DNA from: Heyndrickxia camelliae
GTDB taxonomy: Bacteria > Bacillota > Bacilli > Bacillales > Bacillaceae_C
Direction of reading: 5' to 3'
NCBI RefSeq assembly: GCF_002844575.1
Contig: NZ_PIQO01000018.1
Coordinates: forward strand, 1-64,000
DNA length: 64,000 nucleotides
The position numbers were made by a program, and so were the translations under genes. Shown one piece after another: positions 55,816-64,000 of the stretch. Numbering within the stretch: position 1 is the stretch's first letter; each line of letters starts with the position of its first letter. Below the pieces are notes generated by a model, which worked only from the letters and a program-made list of their open reading frames with translations, did no database searches and had not been told where the DNA came from.

Positions 55816-56051
55816 CCTGACTAGCTATTGTCTCCTGTATCCTTCTCCAAAAAACTCATTTTTTACAGAAGCAATCAAGTGAGTTAATACCATAATTCCC
55901 TGTGAAGTGATGGTTTCCCAAATGGGTAGATGTGAGCCATATATATGGAAAACTATTGATTTATCATGTACTTTGATTTGTTAGCTGCAGTGCGTGTATG
56001 CTCTCACCAAGGAATTTAAATACTAAAGAGTAAACTATAATGCTCGTTACT
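55816..56051. other. Gene-free part of the 55759-56105 spacer
   Basis: Nothing recognised between the two convergent terminators. Confidence 0.35.
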
Positions 56052-56090
56052 TAAAAAAAGTGCCCCAAAAGTATTGATTTCAGGAGCACC
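56052..56090 (-). terminator. Intrinsic terminator of the hypothetical gene at 56106
   Basis: Minus-strand stem GTGCTCC/GGGGCAC (one G-U) followed by TTTTTTT. Confidence 0.75.
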
Positions 56091-56105
56091 TACTATTTTT
56101 CATGA

Positions 56106-56486
56106 CTAATTATCTAAACTGGCAAACACTTTGTGAATTTTGTTATAAAGATGTTTCCAACTTTCGGATAAGCTTGCAAGTTCAGATAAACTCTTCATAT
56201 AAAGCTTAATAATAAACTTTCCAAGCTTACTTCTAGGATTTGTTTCAAGCGTATCCATAATCTGCTGCAATCTTTCATTCATAACCTTGACCGTTTCCAC
56301 TTCAAATTCATCATTAGTATAATCATATGTGGCATGTTCATACGCATCTTTAAGATCAAAAGGTGCAGTTAATATATAAACAATGGAAGAAACAATTGGT
56401 TCAACAATTTGCGGATTACTTTCCCTCATTTCCGGTGAAACCTGGTTTAACACAACAGTTTCTAATTTATTGATTACCTCTGACAT
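56106..56486 (-). CDS. Hypothetical protein, 126 aa
   Basis: Soluble, helical, acidic-basic mixed protein (MSEVINKLETVVLNQVSPE at the start), no membrane segment and no motif I know. Ribosome site GAGGTG lies upstream of the ATG and it has its own terminator, so it is probably real. It follows rlmH on the same strand after 226 bases. Confidence 0.6.
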   Translation of the reverse strand: MSEVINKLETVVLNQVSPEMRESNPQIVEPIVSSIVYILTAPFDLKDAYEHATYDYTNDEFEVETVKVMNERLQQIMDTLETNPRSKLGKFIIKLYMKSLSELASLSESWKHLYNKIHKVFASLDN

Positions 56487-56712
56487 TTAATTGACACCTC
56501 ATTTTATAAAAATATTTGAACTTTGTATTCTGGCTAAAACAATCACGTATGATAAAAAGAAACTGCATTAGCATCTTTTCAAATTTCATCATGATTATAC
56601 AAAAAGCTACGCACATTTTTATACAATTTAAAAAAAATAATTTTCCAGCAAGGGTGTGTTCTGCACTTAAGGAAAATACACCGCTTTTTATAATGGGGGA
56701 ATGAATCATCAT

Positions 56713-57192
56713 TTACTTATGGTACGGTTCACCCCGAATAATCCTAAACGCCCGATACACCTGCTCCACCAACACCAACCTCATCAGCTGATGTGGAAAT
56801 GTCATTTTCGAGAAGGATAACCTTTCATTTGCACGTTGCATAACCTCGGAGCTTAGTCCAAGCGAGCCGCCTATCACAAATGCAATTTTGCTTTTTCCGT
56901 ATGTGGCAAGCTTGTCCAGGTCGTCAGCAAGTTCCTCTGAAGTTTTCATTTTGCCTTCTATTGCCAAAGCAATCACATGGGTATCTTGGCTGATTTTTGT
57001 TAGGATTCGTTCTCCTTCTTTTTGTTTGACTTGTTGCATTTCCGTATCACTTAAAATTTCCGGAGCTTTTTCATCTGGAACCTCGATGATTTCCACCTTT
57101 GCATAGGCAGTAAGTCTTTTTAAATATTCGTCAATTCCTTGTTTTAAATATTTTTCTTTAAGTTTTCCAACTGCAATAATTGAGATATTCAC
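56713..57192 (-). CDS. rlmH: 23S rRNA pseudouridine1915 N3-methyltransferase
   Basis: SPOUT methyltransferase of 159 aa that methylates pseudouridine 1915 in helix 69 of 23S rRNA on assembled 70S ribosomes. The trefoil-knot motifs [13 protein letters not shown] (about 104) and the C-terminal [28 protein letters not shown] are canonical. Its upstream spacer holds a DnaA-box cluster. Confidence 0.97.
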   Translation of the reverse strand: MNISIIAVGKLKEKYLKQGIDEYLKRLTAYAKVEIIEVPDEKAPEILSDTEMQQVKQKEGERILTKISQDTHVIALAIEGKMKTSEELADDLDKLATYGKSKIAFVIGGSLGLSSEVMQRANERLSFSKMTFPHQLMRLVLVEQVYRAFRIIRGEPYHK

Positions 57193-57228
57193 AATTCATC
57201 CCCACTTTACAAACAGATTACAAACATG

Positions 57229-57504
57229 ATATCCACAGAACTTATCCACATACCCACAAAATGTATCCACATTTTGTATAGGAATATTCGTTCCCCACAA
57301 TATATATAATCGTATTCACAGTTGTGGATAAGTGCTTTAGGCCCAAGTTTTAGACATGAAGTCTGAAATTTCGCGTAAAATCTAATTCTTTTTACCTAAA
57401 AAATGTATGAGTTCAAAAATATATACATCTCATCATACCATAGTTTTTTATCCACAAAAAAATGCAAGGAATGATTTATCCCCTGCATTTTTCGTTTATC
57501 CACA
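57229..57504. promoter_or_regulatory. DnaA-box cluster between htrA and rlmH
   Basis: Four perfect TTATCCACA boxes: 57242-57250 (+), 57323-57331 (-), 57448-57456 (+) and 57496-57504 (+), plus one-mismatch boxes at 57229-57237 and 57263-57271. B. subtilis has a known DnaA-binding cluster upstream of rlmH (yydA), so this one is conserved in place. It likely regulates rlmH and titrates DnaA near the origin. Confidence 0.9.
57457..57492 (-). terminator. Intrinsic terminator of htrA
   Basis: Minus-strand stem ATGCAGGG with CCTTGCAT (one mismatch) and a TTTTTTT tail; lies among the DnaA boxes. Confidence 0.75.
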
Positions 57505-57509
57505 TGTGA

Positions 57510-58757
57510 TTACATTCTTGACTCATTTGACAATTTTACCGATACCTCTTTTAACTTACCGCTTCGGTAGAAGGTAATTTTCATTGTATCTCCTGGTTTT
57601 TTCTTGTCATATAGATATTTTCTTAATTCAAGAATATCACTTACTTTATGTCCATCTAATTTCGTAATAACATCTAACTCTTTCAAGCCAGCTGCTTCTG
57701 CTGGTGAATTGCGAACAACGGATTCAATCATGACACCATCTGTCACATCTTTTGGTAAGTGTAAGGTTTCTTGTTGGTGATATGCTGGGATATCACTTAC
57801 ATCTTGTAAAGTAACACCAATGGATGGTCTTGTAATTTTTCCAAACTTCTCAAGCTGTGTAATGATTGGCTCTACATATTTAATTGGGATAGAAAATCCG
57901 ATTCCCTCAACGGCTTCTTGAGCGATTTTCATAGAATTTATTCCAATTACTTGTCCAGCAATATTAATAAGTGCTCCACCACTATTACCAGGGTTAATCG
58001 CTGCATCGGTTTGAATGACTTCTGCTTGCCAATCCTCTACACCGTCATTATTAATATCCATTGGCACTGTACGGTTTACACCAGAAACAATCCCTTGTGT
58101 AACAGACCCTGCAAATTGTTCTCCTAATGGGTTACCAATTGCAATAACAGGCTCTCCTAGCTTCAATTTGTCAGAATCCCCAAATTGAGCAACAGTAGAT
58201 ACTTTCGAGCCATCTACTTCTACGACTGCTAAGTCAGTCCATACATCACTTCCCAATAATTTTGCTGGAAGCTTTGTGCCGTCTGATAAGGTTACTTCTA
58301 ATTGATCTGCACCTTCAACTACGTGATTGTTTGTGACAATATAAGCTTTTCCGTTTGCTTTCTTATAAATGACGCCAGATCCTGAACCAGCTTCTTGTTC
58401 ACTAGATCCACTTTTCCCCTGGCCACCAATACTGCCATCCTGTGTCCAGAAGCCTTGCGACTGAATATTGGAGATACCAACAACTGCCTTCTCCGCATTA
58501 TTTACGGCTTTTGTCACATCGGTTGTAACATTAAGAGATACATTTTTCCCTTGTACGTTATTTTTGTTTGTAAAAGCAGTTGTAGCTTCTTGATTATCCT
58601 GGTTATTTGATAATTTACTACTTATATTTGGGACTACCAGCAATACAAGCAGTGCACCAATAATAACCCCAATTAAACTTGACAGTAGGTAACCACCTTT
58701 CCCCCTTTCTTTTCGGTAACGGCTTTTTTCTTGATCATCTGAATCATAATAACCCAT
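57510..58757 (-). CDS. htrA: HtrA-family serine protease (HtrC/YycK)
   Basis: Membrane-anchored DegP-type quality-control protease of 415 aa. A cytoplasmic N terminus, one membrane segment (about 25-45) and a linker precede the trypsin-like domain with His (TNNHVVEGAD), Asp (VWTDLAVVEVD) and Ser (NPGNSGGALIN), then one PDZ domain (about 310-400). ATG at 58757 (MGYYDSD) is preferred because AAAGGA lies nine bases ahead. It follows walJ after a terminator and has its own promoter region, as yycK/htrC does in B. subtilis. Confidence 0.93.
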   Translation of the reverse strand: MGYYDSDDQEKSRYRKERGKGGYLLSSLIGVIIGALLVLLVVPNISSKLSNNQDNQEATTAFTNKNNVQGKNVSLNVTTDVTKAVNNAEKAVVGISNIQSQGFWTQDGSIGGQGKSGSSEQEAGSGSGVIYKKANGKAYIVTNNHVVEGADQLEVTLSDGTKLPAKLLGSDVWTDLAVVEVDGSKVSTVAQFGDSDKLKLGEPVIAIGNPLGEQFAGSVTQGIVSGVNRTVPMDINNDGVEDWQAEVIQTDAAINPGNSGGALINIAGQVIGINSMKIAQEAVEGIGFSIPIKYVEPIITQLEKFGKITRPSIGVTLQDVSDIPAYHQQETLHLPKDVTDGVMIESVVRNSPAEAAGLKELDVITKLDGHKVSDILELRKYLYDKKKPGDTMKITFYRSGKLKEVSVKLSNESRM

Positions 58758-58930
58758 ATCAATCATTCCTTTCCCTGAAAAGGTGACCTCATATTATTTT
58801 ACCTTTATATGCATTTATTATAATCAGCATTTATTAAAAATTAATTAAAACCTCATAAGAATTACCATTTTTTCTGTTTTTTATGTCTACATTGTGTATA
58901 GGTATGTAAAATAAGATTTATTATGGTTTT

Positions 58931-58974
58931 AAAAAAAGGTGGAGCGAAAAAATTTATTCCTCTCTCCACCTTTT
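58931..58974 (-). terminator. Terminator of the walRK operon
   Basis: Minus-strand stem AAAAGGTGGAG with CTCCACCTTTT and a following T run, just after walJ. Confidence 0.88.
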
Positions 58975-59007
58975 ATTCCCGAGACTACTATTCTTGTAAA
59001 CCATTTT

Positions 59008-59802
59008 TTATACTGCCGTTAATGGAGTAGGAAGCTTAGGATCTGTATCATATAGATCAAAGGATTCCCCCACTATGAAGCCTTTTGATTGCAATGTTTG
59101 AGTAACACTCATACGGGCCAAATCCTTTAGATTATTATCCAAACTTAGATGCGCTAGGTAAATTCTCTTTGTCTGATCCCCGATGCAATCGCTCATAGCC
59201 ACTGCTGCGTCTTCATTCGAAACATGTCCAACATCACTTAAAATACGTCGTTTTATATTCCATGGATACCGCCCCATTCTAAGCATTTGTACATCATGAT
59301 TACTTTCAAATATATATACATTTGCATTTGATATGATGCCTTTCATACGATCACTTACGTATCCTGTATCCGTAATCAAAACTAATTTCTTATTATCTTG
59401 GTGAAATACATAAAACATTGGTTCCACAGCATCATGAGAAACGCCAAAGGATTCGATGTTTAGCCCACCAAATGATTTTACTGTTTCCATATCAAAAGTA
59501 AACTTTTGATCAGTAGGAATTTCACCAATTAATCCGTCCATGGCAGACCATGTTTTTTGATTAGCGAATACGGGCAAATGGTATTTTCTTGCGAGTACCC
59601 CTACCCCTTTTATATGATCACTGTGCTCATGTGTTACAAGTATTCCGTCTAAATTTTCTATTTTGCGATCAATTTTTTGAAACAAGGCTTCCATTTGACG
59701 CCCGCTAAAACCAGCATCTACTAAAAAAGAATGTTCATCTGTTTCAACATATATCGCATTTCCTGTGCTCCCACTAGAAAGCACACTAAAATGCAAGGAC
59801 AT
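59008..59802 (-). CDS. walJ: WalJ (YycJ), MBL-fold exonuclease-like protein
   Basis: Cytoplasmic metallo-beta-lactamase-fold hydrolase of 264 aa. The metal motif HxHxDH reads [10 protein letters not shown] (about 53-62), with SGSTGNA at the start and HVSNEDAA downstream. YycJ-type proteins are 5'-3' exonucleases with a role in coordinating replication and cell-wall events. Last gene of the walRK operon, 18 bases after yycI. Confidence 0.95.
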   Translation of the reverse strand: MSLHFSVLSSGSTGNAIYVETDEHSFLVDAGFSGRQMEALFQKIDRKIENLDGILVTHEHSDHIKGVGVLARKYHLPVFANQKTWSAMDGLIGEIPTDQKFTFDMETVKSFGGLNIESFGVSHDAVEPMFYVFHQDNKKLVLITDTGYVSDRMKGIISNANVYIFESNHDVQMLRMGRYPWNIKRRILSDVGHVSNEDAAVAMSDCIGDQTKRIYLAHLSLDNNLKDLARMSVTQTLQSKGFIVGESFDLYDTDPKLPTPLTAV

Positions 59803-59820
59803 TTTGAATTCACTCCTGTT

Positions 59821-60723
59821 TTAAAAATCTCCTGGTTCCGTTTGTTTTGTTTTTAGATTGCCATTTAAATCCGGATTTTTTGGCAATGTTTCGTTGTTAT
59901 TAGAATCAGAATTAGAATCGACTTTACTATTGTTATTCAAGTCGAAAACTTCCCCTTCAAATGCATTGACGAAAAAGTTCTCCGTTTTTTCATCATTCAC
60001 TACCGTAAAATGCCAAGTAGGAACTAATAATTGTAACTCAGGTGATTGAACCCTTGTATAATATCCTAATTCGGGCTCCTTTATATGACTTTTTCGCTTT
60101 AGCAATCCTTTATTATGCAGGGTATCAATGAGTTTTAACGGTGCAAGAACATCCTTCTTTTTTAACTCATCGTCAATATTCAAATTCAATAATGTCTGTT
60201 CATACGAGACAATTTCATTTTTATCATTTAAATAAAAGGTAATTTGACCATTAATATTTTGAAAAATTCTCTTACCCTGATATGTTTGGAAATAAGTTAC
60301 TTTTTTCATATTTTTATCGTATTTCCAAAAGGAATACTGGTCACTGAACAAAATGTTGTTGTCCTTCATAACCTTATCCATAGACTTTTCATCTATTTGA
60401 CCAGAAATGAGAATGGGTTTATTAAAATACGATGTAATGTCTGTTCCGTCCTTTGTCAGTAAGGCAGATTGATTTTTCCCCAGCTTCTTAATGTCTTTAT
60501 TTGAAAATATCTTGGATTTCGCCTTTATATACTGGCTGCTGATCTTATCCTGTGGAAGTGGGTCATACGTAATTTCATCTGCCTTTAACCTATCCTCATC
60601 TGAAGTATTTTGAATAACATCTATTTGACTCTTGGAATATTTATTAAAAAGCTGTGTCGCCAAAAATAGGTCAAGGATAAGGAAAACAAGAATAAACATC
60701 GTTTTTGTCTTACTCCATTCCAT
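59821..60723 (-). CDS. yycI: WalK-regulating membrane protein YycI
   Basis: Protein of 300 aa with one N-terminal membrane segment (about 9-27) and an extracytoplasmic domain of the YycI fold, ending in an unusual Asn/Ser/Asp-rich tail (about 265-300). YycI and YycH hold WalK inactive through membrane-segment contact. Start overlaps the yycH stop by 14 bases. Confidence 0.93.
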   Translation of the reverse strand: MEWSKTKTMFILVFLILDLFLATQLFNKYSKSQIDVIQNTSDEDRLKADEITYDPLPQDKISSQYIKAKSKIFSNKDIKKLGKNQSALLTKDGTDITSYFNKPILISGQIDEKSMDKVMKDNNILFSDQYSFWKYDKNMKKVTYFQTYQGKRIFQNINGQITFYLNDKNEIVSYEQTLLNLNIDDELKKKDVLAPLKLIDTLHNKGLLKRKSHIKEPELGYYTRVQSPELQLLVPTWHFTVVNDEKTENFFVNAFEGEVFDLNNNSKVDSNSDSNNNETLPKNPDLNGNLKTKQTEPGDF

Positions 60724-62032
60724 TTTGACCCCTCCCTATCTCTGAAACTGGGGACCATGTGCCATCATATAAACAATACCATGTTGGTTTAAAATTAAGT
60801 AGTCTATCCGAATTGCTGGCCGAATTTTCTGTTTCCACGATTGTCAATTGATAACCCAACTCAAGATCACGAATACTATTCTTTTGGACATGTGGAATGG
60901 CTAATAAATCTTTTAATACTTGCTTTCCTGTTTTCATGGTTTCATCGGAATAATCAAATAGCGCATCCAAAGATATGAATGGACGACGGTACTCCTGAAT
61001 ATCTTTTTCACCCCAAAATTGCTGAATCTCCGCCATATCATTCGAATTAAATACTGGATACCCATCCTTAAATAAACGGAAGTCTACCTCGTGACTATTA
61101 TTATTTAAAGAGAAATAACGATAGTCGTCTGTCCATCCTCCATGTTCATTCACAAACTCAATACTTTGTTTTAATAAGGCCTTTGGATCCGATTTATAAG
61201 CTGAGTTTTCCGATGTATTAACAAATGAAAATACGTAATTTTTTAAGTCTGCTTTCATTAAACTAGTAATGCTAACATATTCTGTTTTATCATTTGTTTC
61301 GCTTTTTTGTACAGAAGCTGGATCACTAAATAATATCCTCTTAAAAATGTCTAAATCATGCTTATCTATAGTGAATTCATAGTTTTTCATAGTCGTTGGA
61401 GAACTAGGTAAATATGTGTAGTGGTTATTGCCTAGCTCCACAAGTTCGTACGGTTGATATTGACTTTGCTTTTGCTTCGTTTTATTCAAAAAAGATCGAA
61501 TTTCATTATTACTCACTGAAGAGGCAGCCAATTTACGGTTCTCTGTATCAATAAAATATATATTTTTTTCCTTTTGTGCTCCTTTTGCAAAATCCACTAC
61601 TATTTTATCAAAATACACATTGGAAGAATGTTTTTTATTGAATTGAAGAATCCCTCGATAAATTTCAAATGGTACTCGGCTTGGAAAGTCAATTTCCATA
61701 TGGTTATTTTCTTGTATAAAATAACGAAGTTCCGTTTCAGTTAATGTCCTTTGTGAACCTATATCAAAAAAATGCAAACCCTGTATATCATGTATTACAC
61801 GATCTATCTCTGAATCTTTAACCGTTCCCATATGAGTATCATTTTGATGAAGCACAATTTTGGACGGCTTAATCAAATCTGGTATCTTTTTAGGATCCGA
61901 AATAGGGGTATTCGTGACATCCTGCTTGATAGATTCGTAACTCGGTTTATACGTCCAAATGGTCCATGTTAAGAACATACTACACGCGACTAAAAGTGTT
62001 AGAATAATGGTTTTTATTGTTTCAAACTTCAT
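60710..62032 (-). CDS. yycH: WalK-regulating membrane protein YycH
   Basis: Protein of 440 aa with one N-terminal membrane segment (about 7-25) and a large extracytoplasmic region of YycH type. It forms a complex with YycI and WalK. ATG at 62032 makes an ATGA overlap with the walK stop and is preferred over an ATG six bases upstream. Confidence 0.93.
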   Translation of the reverse strand: MKFETIKTIILTLLVACSMFLTWTIWTYKPSYESIKQDVTNTPISDPKKIPDLIKPSKIVLHQNDTHMGTVKDSEIDRVIHDIQGLHFFDIGSQRTLTETELRYFIQENNHMEIDFPSRVPFEIYRGILQFNKKHSSNVYFDKIVVDFAKGAQKEKNIYFIDTENRKLAASSVSNNEIRSFLNKTKQKQSQYQPYELVELGNNHYTYLPSSPTTMKNYEFTIDKHDLDIFKRILFSDPASVQKSETNDKTEYVSITSLMKADLKNYVFSFVNTSENSAYKSDPKALLKQSIEFVNEHGGWTDDYRYFSLNNNSHEVDFRLFKDGYPVFNSNDMAEIQQFWGEKDIQEYRRPFISLDALFDYSDETMKTGKQVLKDLLAIPHVQKNSIRDLELGYQLTIVETENSASNSDRLLNFKPTWYCLYDGTWSPVSEIGRGQNGME

Positions 62033-63846
62033 GACCAATCATCCTCTAGTGAACGGTCGAATGGTAGGGATATGTTAATCGTTGTACCCTTTCCTTCCAC
62101 GCTGTTTGCAGAAATGGATCCACCATGAGCCTCTACCATTTCCTTGGCAATAGCCAGCCCTAAACCTGTTCCGCCCATTTGTCGTGTCCTTGCTTTATCG
62201 ACACGATAGAACCGTTCAAATATCTTCTTCAATTTATCCTTTGGTATCCCTAGTCCTTGATCGGAAATACTGATTACAATGGATTCTTCCTGAGCTTTGA
62301 CTCTAAAGGTAATTTGCCCTCCTTCAGGCGAATATTTAATTGCATTAGAAATAATATTATCCAGGATTTGCGTCATTTTATCCTCATCCATCTCAACAAA
62401 CAAAGCTTCATTAGGAAGTTTTCGTTTGAAAGTGATATATTCAGGCTTTGTCATTTCAAACCGATCAATAATATGATGGAAGAATTCGATAAAATTAATC
62501 CAATCCTTAACTAATGGATCGTCTTCCCGATCCATCTTGGATAATTTAAATAAGTCGTTTACCATACGAATCATTCGCTCAGTCTCATTTTGAGTGACAC
62601 TTATAAACCTTGGTGCAATTTCTTTGTCTTGCCATGCGCCATCTGCGAGAGCTTCCAAGTAACTTCTCATTGTTGTTAATGGAGTCCGCAACTCATGAGA
62701 GACATTGGCTACAAATTCACGGCGTTCCATATCAATTTTTTCTTGCTCCGTGATATCGTGCAGCACAATAATAATCCCACTAACGAATCCTGTCTCACTT
62801 TGAATCACAGAAATATTTCCTCTTAAAATATAAGTATCTTCATCTGTGCTAAAATCAAGAATAATAGAATCCTGTTGATTTAGTAAATCGTTAAACGTAT
62901 GATCTTTTTCTATACGTAAGGTTGTGACGATGTTTTGAGAAAGAACTGTTTCACGTGAAACATCAATCATTTCTATTGCAGCATCATTAATAAGGATAAC
63001 CCGACCCCGTCGGTCCGTTGCGATAACACCGTCCGTCATATTGGATAAAACCGACGTTAACTTTCTTCGTTCCCCTTCTGTTGTCGCCTGGGCTTCCTGC
63101 AGCTTTTTCGTCATATGGTTGAATGAATAAGCTAACTGACCGATTTCATCATTTCCATATACTTTAACCTTCCTGGAGAAGTTCCCTTTAGACATTGCCA
63201 ATGCTTGTCTTCTCATATCCGCGATTGGCCTCGTAATCGTCTGAGCCAACACAATCCCTAGTATCGCCGTTATTATCATAGCAATCGCAGTACCAGTTGT
63301 GAAAATATTATTAATTTCATCTAATTGATTGTATACTGATTCAATTTTAGAAACTAAATATATATATCCATATATTTTCCCATTGGATTCAATAGGAAAT
63401 GTGAGTATCCATATTCTTTTTTTCGTAGAAAGGTCGAAATAAACCTCATCCTGCTGTTCTTCTGTACTGGTGGCTAGCTTGATCAATTCATTAGTCATTT
63501 TTTGACCAACTAACCCCTGGTTATCCGAGTCAGATGTACCTAATATAACACTTCGGTTATTCACTACTCTGACCTCAGCAATATCAGACACATTACTATA
63601 ACCGGATAATATCCTTTTAATCTTTGTTGAAGTATCTTGATCTTCCTTATCCGTTAATACATCTAAAAGACTATATTTTATTGTTTTTGTACGAAGTACA
63701 ATCGAGTCTTTAAAGTTCTTGACCATTTTTTCTTCTAATTTGTTTACAAAGTAAACACCGATGATTTCCATTGCAAACAAGATTAATAAAATATAAATTA
63801 ATACAAACTTCACATGAATAGATTGTAAAAAGCTTACTTTTTTCAT
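62029..63846 (-). CDS. walK: Sensor histidine kinase WalK (YycG)
   Basis: Essential cell-wall-homeostasis sensor kinase of 605 aa. Two membrane segments (about 12-32 and 180-202) flank an extracytoplasmic Cache/PAS-like domain; HAMP, PAS (about 260-370), HisKA with the phospho-His in FVANVSHELRTPL (about 386) and HATPase with NIISNAIKYSPEGG, DQGLGIP and GTGLGLAI follow. All boxes intact. A perfect parS site lies inside the gene (62947-62962). The walR stop is four bases upstream. Confidence 0.97.
   Translation of the reverse strand: MKKVSFLQSIHVKFVLIYILLILFAMEIIGVYFVNKLEEKMVKNFKDSIVLRTKTIKYSLLDVLTDKEDQDTSTKIKRILSGYSNVSDIAEVRVVNNRSVILGTSDSDNQGLVGQKMTNELIKLATSTEEQQDEVYFDLSTKKRIWILTFPIESNGKIYGYIYLVSKIESVYNQLDEINNIFTTGTAIAMIITAILGIVLAQTITRPIADMRRQALAMSKGNFSRKVKVYGNDEIGQLAYSFNHMTKKLQEAQATTEGERRKLTSVLSNMTDGVIATDRRGRVILINDAAIEMIDVSRETVLSQNIVTTLRIEKDHTFNDLLNQQDSIILDFSTDEDTYILRGNISVIQSETGFVSGIIIVLHDITEQEKIDMERREFVANVSHELRTPLTTMRSYLEALADGAWQDKEIAPRFISVTQNETERMIRMVNDLFKLSKMDREDDPLVKDWINFIEFFHHIIDRFEMTKPEYITFKRKLPNEALFVEMDEDKMTQILDNIISNAIKYSPEGGQITFRVKAQEESIVISISDQGLGIPKDKLKKIFERFYRVDKARTRQMGGTGLGLAIAKEMVEAHGGSISANSVEGKGTTINISLPFDRSLEDDWS
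62947..62962. other. Perfect parS (ParB/Spo0J binding) site inside walK
   Basis: TGTTTCACGTGAAACA, an exact 16-bp parS palindrome. The encoded residues (TVSRETS) in the PAS region tolerate the site. Expected in an origin-proximal region. Confidence 0.92.
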
Positions 63847-63850
63847 TACA

Positions 63851-64000
63851 TTACTCCTGTTCAGGATTGCGCAAGTAGTAGCCTACTCCCCTTCTTGTTA
63901 CAATCCAAGCCGGATGACTCGGATTATCCTCCACTTTCTCGCGAAGGCGACGAACGGTTACGTCCACCGTCCTAACATCTCCATAATAATCATAGCCCCA
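63851..64000 (-). CDS. walR: Response regulator WalR (YycF), C-terminal fragment
   Basis: Only the last 49 codons are in the window: the end of an OmpR-type winged helix, [16 protein letters not shown], then [15 protein letters not shown]. Position directly upstream of walK identifies WalR, the essential regulator of autolysins and wall growth. The rest lies beyond the right edge. Confidence 0.95.
   Translation of the reverse strand, partial: WGYDYYGDVRTVDVTVRRLREKVEDNPSHPAWIVTRRGVGYYLRNPEQE

Noticed and set aside
1-64000. CRISPR arrays, tRNA and rRNA genes, prophage
   Set aside because: No regularly spaced direct repeats, no tRNA-like cloverleaf or rRNA sequence and no phage gene set were seen on reading both strands.

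Overview
The window is a 64 kb piece of a low-GC Gram-positive chromosome, almost certainly from the family Bacillaceae; the genus cannot be fixed from sequence alone. The right end carries the block rlmH - htrA - walJ - yycI - yycH - walK - walR, which in Bacillus subtilis lies just left of oriC. A DnaA-box cluster at the rlmH promoter, one perfect parS site inside walK and a second near-perfect parS site at 29741 fit an origin-proximal position with oriC beyond the right edge. Most genes read leftwards, away from the inferred origin.

Layout. 1-7903: a receiver/BTAD response regulator (cut by the left edge) and a tightly overlapped four-gene operon (degenerate GGDEF-receiver protein, membrane HEAT-repeat protein, family-2 glycosyltransferase, large membrane-anchored glycosidase-like protein) that looks like an undescribed surface-polysaccharide system. 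8161-12944: remains of a sortase gene, then a 1375-residue Cna-type LPXTG adhesin. 13531-16852: ahpC-ahpF peroxide defence and an amidinotransferase-superfamily hydrolase. 16931-24365: an eight-gene PTS catabolic operon (PRD activator, ascorbate-type EIIA/EIIB/EIIC, phosphotriesterase-like hydrolase, creatininase-family hydrolase, KDGP-type aldolase, UPF0309 SIS protein) of unknown substrate. 24875-32764: malate:quinone oxidoreductase, a carboxy(nor)spermidine dehydrogenase/decarboxylase pair, aspartase and malic enzyme. The divergent mqo and polyamine transcripts both start with strongly structured leaders that I could not match to a known riboswitch.

33106-41922: mixed genes, among them a UDG-fold protein, a Crp/Fnr-type regulator divergent from an MFS transporter across an 18-bp perfect palindrome, a DUF2294 protein, a TRIC-type channel, LigD-type ligase and polymerase domains on separate divergent genes (the ligase appears frameshifted near its N terminus), a DJ-1/PfpI protein and an OYE. 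42340-44343: a T-box leader with a Glu (GAA) specifier before a divergent second glutamyl-tRNA synthetase. 44826-50007: TetR regulator and SDR, amino-acid permease, and a medium-chain reductase. 50008-53786: a TPP riboswitch controlling tenA and the ykoEDC thiamine-precursor ECF transporter. 54462-56486: adaA, a flavin reductase and a hypothetical gene. 56713-64000: rlmH and the WalRK operon.

Ideas that connect the genes: surface polysaccharide and adhesin at the left; C4-dicarboxylate metabolism (mqo, aspA, malic enzyme) beside a polyamine pathway that draws on aspartate semialdehyde; RNA-level control at several places (T-box, TPP riboswitch, two unassigned leaders). No tRNA, rRNA, CRISPR array or intact insertion sequence was seen.
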